A stretch of 64,000 nt of DNA, from the NCBI GenBank assembly GCA_964017195.1, contig OZ024887.1:61984811-62048810 (forward strand), read 5' to 3'. Shown here piece after piece: positions 12,501 to 22,915 of the stretch. The position numbers and the translations under genes are program-made. This DNA comes from Siderastrea radians (taxonomy: Eukaryota > Cnidaria > Anthozoa > Scleractinia > Rhizangiidae). How positions within the stretch are numbered: position 1 is the first letter of the stretch; the number at the start of each line of letters is the position of its first letter. Under the pieces are notes generated by a model. The model searched no databases. It had not been told where the DNA came from and saw only the letters and a program-made list of their open reading frames with translations.

Positions 12501-15500
12501 ACACCAAGCGTACATACACCAGGCGTACATACACTAAACGCACATACACCAGGCGTTCATACATTAAAGGTACATACGCCAAACGTACATACGGCAAAAG
12601 TACATACACCAAACGCACATACACCAGACGTACATACACCAATCGCACATACGTCAAAGGTATAAACACCAAACGCACATACAGCACAAGTACATACACC
12701 AAACGTCCTTTCATCAAAAGTATATACACCAGGCGAGCATATGCCAGACATACATACACCAAACGTACAAACACCAGGCGTACATGCATCAAACGTACAT
12801 ACGCCAAAAGTACATACACCAAATGTACATACACCAGGCGTACATACATCAAACTTACATACGCGAAACGTTCTGGTGTATGTGCGTTTCATACACCAGG
12901 TGTACATACACCAAACGTACATACACCAGGCGTTCATACACCAAAAGTACATACACCAAAGGTACATACACCAAAAGTACATACACCAATGTTTCATACA
13001 CCAGCCGTACATACACCAAAAGTACATACACCAAGCGTGCATACACCAATAGTACATACATCAGAAGTAGATACACCAAACGCACATACACTAGGCGTAC
13101 ATACAATAAACGTACATACACTAGGCGTACATACATCAGGCGTACATACACCAAAAGTATATGCACTAAACGTACATACACCTGGTACATACACCAAACG
13201 TACTACATCAAAAGTAGCTACATTAAACGCACATACACCAGGCGTACAAACAACAAGCGTACATACACTAGGCTTGCATACACCAAACGTACTACATCAA
13301 AAGTAGCTCACCAAACGCACATACACCAGGCGTACAAACAACAAGCGTACATACACTAGGCGTAATACATCAGGCGTACATACACCAAAATTACATACAC
13401 CAAACGTACATACACCAGGCGTGCATACACCAAACGTACATACATCAAAAGTACATACACCAAACGCACATACACCAGGCGTACATACACCAAACGTACA
13501 TACACCAGGCGTACATACAGCAAACGTACATACACCAAACGTACATACACCAAAAGTACATACACCAGGCGTACATACACCAGGCGTACATACACCAGGC
13601 GTGCATACACCAAACGTACATACACCAAAAATACACACACCAAACCTACATACACCAAAAGTACATACACCAACTGTACATACACCAGGCGTACATACAC
13701 CAAACGTACATACACCAAACGTACATGCACCAAAAGTACATACACCAAACCTACATACACGAAAAGTTCATACACCAGGCGTACATACACCAGGCTAAGA
13801 TACACCAAACGTACATACACCGAAAATACATACACCAAACGTACATACACCAAAAGTACCTACACCAAACTTACATACACCAAGAATACTACATCAAACG
13901 TACATACACCAAACGTACATACACCAGGCGCACATACACCAAACGTACATACACCAAAAGTACATACACCAAACGTACATTCACCATGCGTATATACACC
14001 AAACGTACATACACCAGGCGTAGAAACACCAAACGTACATACACCAAATCTACATACACCAAATCTGCATACACCTAACGTACATACACTAGGCGTACAT
14101 AAAGCAGGTGTACATACACCAAAGGTACATACACCAGGCACACAATTACACCAGTCGTAGATACACTAGACGTACATAAGCATTATGAGCATTATACATC
14201 ATAAGCATCACAATCTTGGATACTTTCATTCAAATCAATTTTTCGTGCGATGTCTGGAAAGTACCCGCGCTTGATGAAGCGAACAGACACTTATAGACAC
14301 TTCGTATATACTAATATATAAATTTAGCCAAGGCTAAAAGTCTAGCTCCCAAGGAATAAGCTAGTGTTCTATTCTCAAGAATAGTCCCTAAACTTTTCGG
14401 TCCAAAATATATTTTTTCAAAAAGTGCCTCTCGAAAAGCGCCAAAGTGTTCCGAATTGTCCTCCAATATTCTGGGGATCTGCTCTGCGAATCCGAGCTCG
14501 AAACTTTATTATAGAGACTGAGCACCGCTTGATTTAATATTTTTTCGGCCATCAAACTAAATTAACACATATTTTATTCACGAGCCGTCTTGCTTGGTGT
14601 TTGCAATATTTCCACATCCCGTCATTTAACTGGCAAGGCTTGTCAAATCTCCTTGGATTATAGGCTGTTCGTTTGAATAAACCTGAGACGGCGCTCATTT
14701 ACAACAACAAAAGCACTGCGCGTTTTTTCCGCCAAGAAAAGATGGCATTCTCCACCCCGCGTTGGGCTGCCTTGGGGCTCCCCTCCCCCTCCCCCTCCCG
14801 GCAGAGTCTGTACGGACGGACGTACGAGCGTACGCTGATTTCACAACCAAAATTTCTCGGATCGATAGGTTAGGTTACCAAATTTGTTTACCACTGGTGC
14901 TCTGCGAGCTCCGCTAAAAGTAGTGTAGATATACAGCCTTTTCTTATCTCCAAGGTTATTAAGGCCATGCCAACGACACTACAAGGGTAGTTAGTACGTT
15001 CAAATGTGTTTCCTTTAAGGTCTGCAACATGGCGAACTTGGATTTGTGGCGTTTACCAATACCCTTTCAAAATCATTAAAATTTGTCAAAGATTAATAAA
15101 AAGCAAGAGGAGCACTCCAGTAATATAAAAATGTTAAAGTTAACTAAACAAAGTTAACTTTCTTATTTAAAACAGTAGAATTAATTTTTTAATTGCTTCA
15201 ACTCATCTTATATTTTTAATCTTAATTAATATTTAGCCTGTATTGCAATTTTCTTAGTTCTATTATAGACAAGTACACTACCCCTCAAGCTTGTTAATTG
15301 CTTTAATTACCTATCGTGTTTAAATATGGGATCCACTATTACTACTACTACTACTACTACTACTACTCTTTGCAGAGGCAGACATTCTTAAATCGAATCA
15401 ATGAAAAATAAATACCTGACATTGAAAGGAAATCAACGTCAGAAAGCATAAAACTTCTCATGAACTCTAACGACTATCATGTGAATAAGCTAGTAATGAA

Positions 15501-17289
15501 GTTCATTTCCTCGTGGATGAATATACGTGAAACATTGTTATTATCAAGTAAAAGTGATGTAACTTAAGCTCATTAGTCTAATATTAGAGTACTATTAGTC
15601 TTACTTTGTTATACATTGCTATAAATAAGGTTTTTCAATACTGTAAAATCTTGCGGTCATGCAAATAAAGCAACTTACTAATACTACTACTTCTATTACT
15701 GGTTTTCAAAAATATGGTTAACATGGCAACGTCAGCGTTGATGAACAGTGACCTGTGACTGTCATTGGCGAAATATTGGTGGGTTTTGCTCATATATTTT
15801 AAAAAGTTGTAAACGTTCAAGGTCAGTGCGAGCACTCCCCCTCCCCCCCCCCCTGCTTCTCTTCTCCAGGCCTGAATAGGGGTAACTAATATTACGTACG
15901 TAGCCAATCAGAAAACTCACCAATAGCGTGGTTAATGAGCTATAAATTGAAGCAAAACATGCAACCAATGCAAAGAGGCTCACAGTGTGGTGCCAAAGGA
16001 TGTGTTGGATTTACTGTGATGACTTGGGTATCCAGTTTCATAAGCTAGGTAATTGGTTCAAAACCTCGCACAACGGTGACTGACCGAGAAAATATAATAA
16101 GGTACATTCTGTTGCCGGTTGGTTAGATCACGTTGCTGACTTAGGCATCTGATTTTGAACCAGATACCTAAGTTAGCTTAAAATGAAAATCAAAGCCAAC
16201 ACATTTAATAAAACATAAACCAGTGTCAATTGTTCAAAACAGATTGCCGTACTGAAGGGAAGTCCTGCATTTAAAGACGTTGTCAAACGTGGTGGAAACC
16301 CGCAAAGTAAGCTTCATCTCAACTATAAAAGATTAAAATGATTTGCACTCATATTTAATTATACCTAACTGAAAAAACATTGTGGGGTAAAAAGCATAAA
16401 CCATGGACTGCACCACCCAATGGTTTGCTGGAATTCTCAGACACTGTGCACATCATAGTTGCACGGAAAAAATAACACTGTTAGATATACTCCAAAATCT
16501 ATCCAAGAATAAAAAAATACCGTGAATATCAATGAACGGAAAAGAATCACATGCGTGTGCTGTTTTCCCGGAATTCCATTTTGTCACATTGTTCATGGTT
16601 TATACTTTTTACCAGACAACGTTGTTTCAATCAGGACCCGGTTGGTCAAAGGTTGAATAGCGCTATCCACCGAATAAATCTCTATCCACTGGATAACGCA
16701 ATTGGTTTCCCTAGTGCTTATCCACTGGATAGTGATTTATCTGGTGGATAGCGCTATCCAACTTTTGAACAACTGGGGCCAGCTGTATACTTAATTCCAA
16801 TTTTGTTATCGCCTTTGATGGACTAATCTGGGAGGGCCGGAGTTTAAACCCTCCATCCCCTCAACCCTCCCATTTTCTAAGCCCATAATGCAGAGGACTG
16901 GCAGAGACACCCAGACAAAGTAAACGTTTTAACGAGTTTCATAGTTTGATAGGGCTGCAGTCTTAAGATAAACGATGCTTATTTTGATCACCAGCATTCG
17001 ACAGCTTTGAGGACATGCACAAGGCCCTTGTACAGAATAACACAGTCTCAGGTATCATGGACGAGATGTACAGCGGTCTCTACTGGATGGAGCAAGTCAG
17101 AGATTCAAGGTTACACGTAGCTAAAGTAATTGAGAGGACGCGGTCATACGGTTTTACATTCAAACACGACGATATTTTTACTTGGCCGGTTGAAGACTGC
17201 ATTCGCAATCTTATCTTGAATCGCGGAGAAGATGTGTACGCCGTGATGAAACTCTTCATGGATGAGATTGGGGTATGAGGACATAATTT

Positions 17290-17325
<36 letters not shown>

Positions 17326-19037
17326 GTCAATCAATCAATCAGTCAATCAATCCAATCAATCAATCAATCAATCAGTCAGTCACTTTCCCAATCACTCGTT
17401 CACTCACACACTCAATCAATCAATCAATCAATTATCTAGTTATTTTCCACATTTTAACAGCATGTGCTCCCGTGCAGAGTATAATTACCACGTCTCACAT
17501 AATAACGCTACGCACAGTCCAACTAAGATGATAATTTGACCTGAAAAAATACCTCTGACGGCCAGTTTAACGGTTATAGGGATTTGTAACATCGACGAAA
17601 CATTTTCCAAATTGGACCACTGCGCGTAGGGTAATAGGGCTAGGGTGCATGAATGAATGTTTAATGTTAAACTAACTTGCTGTTCATATTTTAAGGAAAA
17701 ACTTTCCGATGTCGTGGGTGATGATGATGTTATCGTTATCGCTGGAAATTCTCCAGCTTTTCGCGCCATTGTCATCTCGTTGACAATCCTTCTGGGCGCT
17801 CTTACTGGAGCAATCCTACTGTGTCAATTTGTGGTATACCTTTACCAAAGGATCGTAACTGGGAACAGAACTGAAGACAAACAAGGTAACTTTTGGCCTC
17901 TTTCCCATTTGTATTCTGTTGGTTGGTTGGTTGATTCCATCCTCAGGCTACCCGTAGGCAACTACAAAGTCTTCATGGCTTACCTCATCTGCAGTTCAAA
18001 TTTACCTCAGTTGGTTAGAGCGCTGCATCCGGTATCGCAGGCTCCTAGGCTGTCCCATTGAGGACTGAAGTTTTTAATTTTCTTTACTTTCAACTACATA
18101 TAAGTTGATATCTTTAAAGACGTTGCCTCCTTTTGGTACTACGCATACGTTCTGCGCATCTCAGGTCTGGTCCGAGATATTCAAGTTTCTTAAGGAATTC
18201 GCTTACTAATACAAAGGTATTTTTTCTGCGGTTTATGACTATGTGGAAAAAGAAGGTCTAAGCAAAGGCTACCAGAATCCAAAAAGAAAATTGGGGTTAA
18301 CCGTGCATTGTTCAGAGATAATTTAGCTAAAATTTGGAAAGAAATTGTCATACATTCTTTGTGTTTTGAAGTTTTTTCTAGAATTATGGTTGCTTAATTA
18401 TCTCTGAAAAATGAGTAGTTATCCACATTTTTTCGTTTTAGATTCCAATAAACCTTGCTAAGATCTGCTTTTTTCCCCATAGTCATAACCTTTGCAAAAA
18501 TACCTCTGTATTGGGAGGCACCGTCCTTAACTGCAATGGTCGTTATCATATTTACTTATATACCTTCATGTGCACTCAAAATATGATTATGTTATGTATT
18601 GACACTGAAGTAGAGTAACTCTTTACAACACTGGATGCTTTTGAGTCCTTCAATTAGGAGACCGTGTTTTGCCTTGAATTTCTTCCTTACTGTCAACTGA
18701 CAAGACGGCAATCCTTAAATTATGTCACACTTAACACTGTTATGATAAATTGAACTCAATTGTCGTCGACCTTGGCATCTTTATCGAATAGCAGACAAAA
18801 GAGCGAGCAAATGCTATCTTAGTATAGAAAAAAAATATTGATGAAAAGGATTTAGGGTAAGTGCGATCCCAGTCTGACAGTGGCTGAAGCCAAGGTAGGA
18901 AAACCTTGACATTTCATTCAGAGAGCTCTAAATCAAAGCGATATAAACTTCTACTGCTTATTTACTTCGCAGGTGGTATCGGCCGTAAAACCAGCGTCCA
19001 CAGCCCTACACCAAGAAATGAAGTTCTGGAAATATAA
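2685..19037 (+). CDS. Glutamate-receptor-like ligand-gated channel with potassium selectivity filter (7 exons)
   Basis: Exons: 2685-3539, 5079-5173, 5593-5746, 16243-16306, 16995-17272, 17696-17885, 18973-19037. All introns are GT..AG, all phases match, and they join to 566 codons plus TAA. Predicted order: signal peptide about 1-20; Ser/Thr/Pro-rich linker about 50-120; S1 half domain about 125-260; M1 about 264-285; pore loop about 300-322 containing TVGYGD at 315-320; M3 about 326-356 with a segment (SVMTATLTAAL, 344-354) resembling the iGluR SYTANLAAF gate; S2 about 365-500; M4 about 504-532; 34-residue tail. This is ionotropic glutamate receptor topology lacking the amino-terminal domain, with a K+ channel filter, as known for Synechocystis GluR0 and rotifer AvGluR1. 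It should act at the plasma membrane as a tetramer. By rough alignment, the S1 arginine that holds the ligand alpha-carboxylate is Glu217, so glutamate may not be the ligand (inference). Confidence 0.85.
3621..3879. mobile_element. MITE in channel intron 1
   Basis: The ends are inverted copies: ATTTAGACGGTACAACTT on the left and its near-exact complement AAGTTGTACCGTCTAAAT on the right. The element is about 260 bp without coding capacity, as expected for a non-autonomous DNA transposon. Confidence 0.75.
3990..4265. repeat. Inverted low-complexity arms (TTCGAGTT versus AACTCGAA)
   Basis: 3990-4065 is built from short TTCGAGTT-like units, and 4197-4265 from the complementary AACTCGAA-like units. 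About 130 bp of ordinary sequence separates them. The intronic RNA could fold into a hairpin. Confidence 0.6.
5079..5173 (+). CDS. Channel gene exon 2: pore helix and start of selectivity filter
   Basis: The acceptor is TTTCTGTAG|GAT and the donor GG|GTAAGA (phase 2). It encodes the pore helix GAFEGFWWAFVTMSTVG. The intron splits the first glycine codon of the GYG signature, so the filter is completed only after splicing to exon 3. Confidence 0.85.
5593..5746 (+). CDS. Channel gene exon 3: YGD of the filter and M3 gating helix
   Basis: It begins by completing the glycine codon, then YGDKAPKS, then a long hydrophobic helix ending SVMTATLTAALAAAPG. The end of the helix resembles the conserved iGluR M3 gate. 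It ends in the start of S2 (DVELVGKK). The donor is AAG|GTAATT, phase 0. Confidence 0.85.
6030..6975. repeat. Segmental tandem duplication in channel intron 3
   Basis: 6030-6475 and 6639-6975 are nearly identical over two blocks (CACATTCACATGCTACTTGT through CTACAAGTCTAC, and TGTCTCTACATGTTGTATCG through TTGTTAACCTCTTACT). Copy 1 carries about 130 bp (about 6232-6360) missing from copy 2. High identity points to a recent duplication. Confidence 0.8.
7369..8422. repeat. Higher-order duplication inside the minisatellite
   Basis: A block starting near 7369 recurs almost unchanged 536 bp downstream, including rare variants such as CCCCAAAACTGACATAC. It indicates recent long-block duplication rather than only single-unit slippage. 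Confidence 0.8.
10898..11222. mobile_element. MITE inserted in the minisatellite
   Basis: A 325-bp island interrupts the array. Its ends are a perfect 20-bp terminal inverted repeat (CCTAATTCAATAAAGGTTGC and its complement). Inside, 10928-10999 and 11015-11087 form a second near-perfect inverted pair of about 72 bp with a 15-bp loop. Confidence 0.9.
12874..12889. repeat. Single inverted unit within the minisatellite
   Basis: TGGTGTATGTGCGTTT is the reverse complement of the normal unit (AAACGCACATACACCA). It is the only orientation switch noticed in the 7-kb array. Confidence 0.75.
14322..14895 (+). repeat. Dispersed repeat, related to 57658-58430
   Basis: It shares with 57658-58430 the segments AGCTCCCAaGGAATAA, AACTTTTCGGTCC, TTCCGCCAaGAAAAGATG and the CCCCTCCCCCTCCCCCTCCC run followed by AGAGTCTGTA. 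Same orientation in both places. Probably a transposon family; no coding region recognised. Confidence 0.65.
14896..16242. other. End of channel intron 3
   Basis: Contains a (TAC)n run near 15336-15367 and a C-rich stretch near 15835-15855 related to the end of the 1-300 repeat. No exon recognised before 16243. Confidence 0.5.
16243..16306 (+). CDS. Channel gene exon 4: short S2 exon
   Basis: A 64-nt exon between AACAG and GTAAGC. It encodes IAVLKGSPAFKDVVK and a few more residues. It enters in phase 0 and leaves in phase 1, exactly what is needed between exons 3 and 5. The IAVLKGS pattern matches the S2 strand after M3 in iGluRs. It is too short to appear as a conspicuous reading frame. Confidence 0.8.
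16633..16780. mobile_element. Foldback MITE with TGGATAGCGCTATCCA-type ends
   Basis: A nearly palindromic 148-bp element built around repeated ATCCACTGGATA and GGATAGCGCTATCCA blocks, ending CAACTGGGGCC. The same element occurs at 60014-60160. It lies in channel intron 4. Confidence 0.85.
16995..17272 (+). CDS. Channel gene exon 5: S2 ligand-binding half
   Basis: It encodes 92 residues including FEDMHKALVQNNTVSGIMDE, in the position of the S2 acidic ligand-contact residue (Asp412 or Glu413), and the later segment FTWPVEDCIRNLILNRGED. The donor GGG|GTATGA is followed 20 nt later by a CAAT microsatellite. Confidence 0.85.
17292..17432. repeat. (CAAT)n microsatellite
   Basis: Interrupted CAAT/CAGT tetranucleotide repeat starting 20 nt after the exon 5 donor. 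Confidence 0.9.
17696..17885 (+). CDS. Channel gene exon 6: end of S2 and M4
   Basis: The acceptor TTTTAAG|GAA restores phase 0. The last S2 residues precede one long hydrophobic helix (AIVISLTILLGALTGAILLC), the expected M4. The donor is G|GTAACT, phase 1. Confidence 0.85.
18005..18041 (+). repeat. tRNA-like fragment (SINE remnant)
   Basis: CTCAGTTGGTTAGAGCGCTG matches the D-arm and A-box part of the tRNA-like sequence at 49241-49310. No B box or acceptor stem follows, so this is a fragment rather than a tRNA gene. Confidence 0.45.
18973..19037 (+). CDS. Channel gene exon 7: cytoplasmic tail and stop
   Basis: The acceptor CTTCGCAG|GT keeps phase 1. It encodes GIGRKTSVHSPTPRNEVLEI followed by TAA. 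The tail is Ser/Thr/Arg-rich, which suits a cytosolic location. No obvious AATAAA was seen nearby. Confidence 0.75.
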
Positions 19038-19371
19038 AAAAATACATGATGAAAACACGTGAATTTCTAATGGAAATAATTCTTAGCTTGTTTTAGCTTT
19101 TTCACATACCCATTTACCATTTAGCTATAAGAGATGATCCTGATGGTTGTATGAGCCGTTTTAACTGTTAGAGTAGTACTTCACAATGCTTTGCAGTAAG
19201 ATAGCAGTGAACACCTACACAAAGTCACAGATTAATAGCAATAACGAGATGATTAGCTGTAGGGAATGTTTTAAAGAATGAAGCATCTGTGGTAGGAGTT
19301 GTTATGTTTTGGAAATCGCGTACATATGGTAACGAGGGTACGATACAAGTATTAACGCAACGGTATGACTG
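19038..19371. other. 3' flank of the channel gene
   Basis: Follows the TAA at 19035-19037. No canonical AATAAA signal was found by eye; no other feature seen. Confidence 0.4.
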
Positions 19372-19445
19372 CAACCTCGTTCCCAGGACTTTTTCCCTTT
19401 TTTAAATTTGGTTAAAAAAGGGAAAAAGTCCTGGGAACGAGGTTG
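19372..19445. mobile_element. Perfect 74-bp hairpin (mini foldback element)
   Basis: CAACCTCGTTCCCAGGACTT plus a T-rich stretch is followed, after a 6-nt loop, by its exact reverse complement. The arms are about 34 bp. Confidence 0.8.
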
Positions 19446-19614
19446 GGTATGACTGAATACTTCTTTGTGATCGGCAAATTATAAAAAAATGGAGAACAGT
19501 GCAAAATAATGACGCAGAGAAAGCGGCAATTTAGAAAATATTTGAAATTAACCGAGCACTTTTTCTCACTACGCGACTATATACGTGACTTTCTCCCACT
19601 ACGTGACTGAAAGG

Positions 19615-19690
19615 GGAGCAGGGCTGGCTCAGTAGTGAGAGCACTCGCCTCCCACCAATGTGACCTGGCTTCGAGTTCCGATCTGGACAA
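19615..19690 (+). mobile_element. tRNA-derived SINE head
   Basis: It has an A-box-like TGGCTCAGTAGTGAGAGCAC and, about 40 bp later, a B-box-like GGCTTCGAGTTCCG. This is the layout of an internal pol III promoter in a tRNA-derived SINE. Confidence 0.5.
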
Positions 19691-19999
19691 AGTGGACGAA
19701 GAGCCACCTTGTGGATTTGCCATTGTTAATTCCCATTTATTTATTTTCTACCTTTTATTTTAATTTATGCGGTGTTCTGTTGACGTTTTCTCAAAAAAAG
19801 TGCTCATTTTTCCAGAAATGCAATGAAAGTTAAGAAACCACAGTGAAACTATCCGCCAGTGCTAACTCAACAATCATTTATAGCATTAAAGGCCAGAATC
19901 AGGACGTAATTTGAAGCCACACGTATATTCGCCCAGAAAGAGAAAGTATGATTTGTTTTTACACATTGCTACATGATGTAACTAGCTGCACAAGACGCG

Positions 20000-21325
20000 A
20001 AGATGTACTTCTAAAGGATGTACTTTTAAAGGATGCCCTCCTAAAGGATGTACTTCTAAAGGAGGTACGTCTAAAGGACGTACGTCTGGAGGATGTACTT
20101 CTAAAGGATGTGCTTCCAAAGGATGTACGTACGTTCTGAAAGGTGTACTTCTAATGAATGTACTTCTAAAGGATTTCCTCCTAAAGGATGTACTTCTAAA
20201 GGATGTACTTCTAAAGTTGTACTTCTAAAGAATGTACTCCCAAAGGATGTACTTGTAAAGGATGTTCTTCTAAAGGATGTGCTTCTAAAGGATGTACTTT
20301 TGGAGGATGTACTTCTAAATTATGTACTTCTAGAGCATATACGCCCAAAAGATGTACTTCTAAAAGATGTTCTTCTTGAGAATGTCCTGCTAAGAGATAT
20401 ACTTCTAAAGGATGTACGTCCAACGTAAAACTATGTAGTTCTAAAGGATGAACTCCCGAAAGGTGTACTTCTAAAGGATGTACCCCTAAACGATATACTT
20501 CTAAGGGATGAACTACTAAAGGATGTACTTCTAACGGATGTACTTCTGGAGTATGTTTAACCAGCAGTACATCCTTCAGATTAACATCCCCCAGAAGTAC
20601 ATCCTTCAGATTAACATCCTCCAACAGTACATCTTCCAGGAGTAGATCCCTTAGACGTACATCCTCCAGAATTACATCCTTTAGAGGTACATACTCCAGT
20701 AGTAAATGCTTCAGAAAAACACCCCCAGAAGTACATCCACCAGAACAACATAGTGTTAGGATTACATCCTCCAGAAGTACATCCTCCAGGAGTACTTCCC
20801 TTTGAAGTAGATCTTTCAAGGGTACATCCTCAAGGAGTACGTCCTTCAGACTTAAACATCCCCCCGAAGTACATCCTCCATGATCACTTCCTTTAGAAGC
20901 ACATCCTCCAGGAATACATCATCCAGGAGAACATCATCCAGAAGTACATCCTCCAAAAGTACATCCTCCAGAAGTGCATCCTTCGGGATAGCATTCTCTA
21001 GGAGTACATCCTTGAGAATAACATCCCCCACAACTTTATCCTCGAGGATCACATCCTCCAGGAGTATGTCGTCCAGGAGTGCATTCTTTAGAAGTACATC
21101 TTCCAGGAGCATATCCTCCAGAAGTAAATCCTCAAGAAGTCCATCCTTTAGAATTACACCCTCTAGGAGTGCATCCTCCAGGATTACATCCTCCTGAAGT
21201 ACGTCCTTCAGAATAACAACCAAGTACGTCCTCCAGGATCACACTCTCCAGGAAATAGACGTACTTCCAGATGGATGTATTTCTGGAGGATATTCTCCTA
21301 GAGGATGTACTCCTGGTAGATGCAT
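20000..21325. repeat. Second 15-bp minisatellite with orientation switches
   Basis: 20000-20553 is built from GATGTACTTCTAAAG units. 20569-21255 is built from the opposite orientation (GTACATCCTCCAGAA). 21256-21325 turns back again. The unit is variable. The KDVLL-like and SSRST-like peptides read from it are repeat artefacts. In the GTACAT-first register the unit matches the intronic array's unit at 11 of 15 positions. Confidence 0.9.
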
Positions 21326-21329
21326 TTCT

Positions 21330-21600
21330 ATTTGAAAATCTAACTATTGTTTTAGCAATATTTTGGCCTCGTATTATAGCCAACATATTTATAGTTTCAA
21401 TCTTTTCTTCAATTGGAAAATGGAATCATTGTTTTAAAAATTTCGTGGCTTTAAATTATAGCATCGTTTCAATAACATTTTTTAAATGGAAAATCGAGCC
21501 ATTGTTTTATCAATTTTATAGCTTTGCATTACAGACAGTCGAACCATTTTTCAATCTTTATTTCAATGGGAAAATCTAACCGTGTTTCAACAATTTTCTG
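21330..21600. repeat. About three diverged copies of a 90-95 bp repeat
   Basis: Blocks such as TGGAAAATcgAgCCATTGTTTTA, TTTATAGCTTT and TTTCAAT recur at roughly 95-bp spacing. A shorter tandem pair (TTTCAGCATTGAGTGTGCTC) follows at 21930-21998. Confidence 0.55.
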
Positions 21601-22467
21601 TCCTTGGATTAGTAGTACCTCGTGGGGTTGCTTTTTCTAAGGCTTTGTATAAACGTCGCAAAGAAAACATATCTTTCTGCATACAATGTGCTCGGATTTT
21701 CATCACGCACTTAGTTCTCTCAAGAGAACAGTATTTAAGAGTCTCTTTCAGCTACGATTGTGCGCGCAGGTTTATCGTGCGGTTGGCCTGAAGTGTAAAA
21801 GCTTCAAATACATCGTATTAGTTTTTCCTTTCAGTTAGCATTGAACTTGCTGAACTCGCTGGTTTAATTGTTTTATAGTTTGAAACAAGCATTCAAATCT
21901 CGCACTTCATAAATCACGAATAATTATTTCAGCATTGAGTGTGCTCGCGCTTATTTAAATCATAAATTATCATTTCAGCATTGAGTGTGCTCGCTCACTG
22001 TGTTTCCATCATGCGCTTGGTTATTTAAACCTCACGCTGATTAAAAAATTATCTTTAAAAAAATTGAAGAAAAACTTTATGGGGGTGGCTTTTAGTAACG
22101 CCTTAAAGGGTTAAATGTCAAAGATCCAGTTATCGGTGATTCAGTCCTAACCGCTAAAGCCTTATCCGCATTGACACCCTTTTATGAGAAACAGAAAAAT
22201 GGTTGACGAATTTTAAAGGCATCTTTTATTTCAAATCACTCCGCTGATCAACAGTTTAATTTTCTAATTTTTTTAAGGGTCTCATTCCTCTCAACAGTAG
22301 ATAACCAAAACCACTGTACTATTTGTGTCTGAGGTGTAGCTCACACGCTGGGCCTGTTACAATTTTAGCAAAGTTGCTTTTGTTGTAACTACACGTAACG
22401 TTTTAAGAATGAATCGCCTTGTCTCACTGACTGTAATTACTTACGGCCTCTCTCTACGTTTGAGTGC
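21601..22467. other. 3' flank of LamG-like exon
   Basis: Apart from the tandem pair near 21930-21998 nothing was recognised. On the - strand this is the likely 3' untranslated or downstream region of the exon ending at 22468. Confidence 0.4.
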
Positions 22468-22915
22468 TCATTTTCCTGATGCCTTTGTGGTCACTGTTTG
22501 TGAAGTTGTAGGTTTGGTGGCCACTGGTGGGACAGTGCTTGACAGAGCCTTGGGAATGGTTAGACATGTGGATGGTTTAATGTAAGTTTTCGTCTGTGTG
22601 TCATCATAGAAATCTGACCAGGAAATGAGGTCTCCTGTACCTTGGTTGCATGTTTCAGCGAAGGTTTCGATTTCTTGTCCTGTAAGGACGCGGTCCCACA
22701 AATTAAGTTGAGTTATAAGCAGTTTTTTGGGCCAGTAACCACCACTATCTGCTAGCTGGAGCCGACTGTCCTTTCGCACGTCAGAGAAGCGGTCATAAGT
22801 TCCATAGCTGTTATCTCGTTTTCCGTCAAGATATATCGACCAGGCAGTCGTCTTGCTTGACAGCAGGACACACACTTGGTGCCATTTTTTGTCCGTCAAA
22901 ACGTTAACGTTTCGT
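22468..22915 (-). CDS. Pentraxin/LamG-like terminal exon (partial gene)
   Basis: The exon starts after TTTTTGCAG and ends at TGA. It carries the second half of a concanavalin-A-like (pentraxin/LamG) domain: WHQVCVLLSS, IYLDGKRD, then LLITQLNLWDRVLTGQEIET, a pattern seen in pentraxin-type domains of secreted or cell-surface proteins. A Thr/Pro/Ser-rich tail follows. The first half of the domain must lie on an upstream exon (higher coordinates), which I could not find. It needs an upstream exon ending in phase 2. Exon 43888-44263 ends in phase 1, so at least one exon is missing if they belong together. It may be the 3' end of the MACPF gene or a separate gene. Confidence 0.6.

Larger units (their letters stand above)
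7110..14180. repeat. Giant 15-bp minisatellite in channel intron 3
   Basis: About 7 kb of a 15-bp unit, consensus GTACATACACCAAAC, with variants ending CAAAA, CAGGC or CATCA. It implies roughly 450 copies. The + strand is A/C-rich and very poor in G. Because 15 is a multiple of 3, all six frames give long artificial five-residue repeat peptides (VHTPN, TYTKR, VYVRL types). They show no start or splice logic and should not be called genes. The array sits inside a GT..AG intron of the channel gene. Confidence 0.95.

Noticed and set aside
7247..13853. Many long open frames on both strands encoding VHTPN-, TYTKR-, VYVRL- and CTFGV-type five-residue repeats
   Set aside because: They are direct readings of a 15-bp tandem repeat in all frames, lie in an intron, and have no start, splice or domain evidence.
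7110..14180. CRISPR array
   Set aside because: The repeats are contiguous with no unique spacers, and the context is eukaryotic.
5747..16242. Direct splice from channel exon 3 to exon 5
   Set aside because: The phases do not match; the 64-nt exon at 16243-16306 is required and restores the frame and the expected S2 strand.
19948..21223. Open frames with KDVLL- and SSRST-type repeats
   Set aside because: Products of the second 15-bp minisatellite, on both strands.
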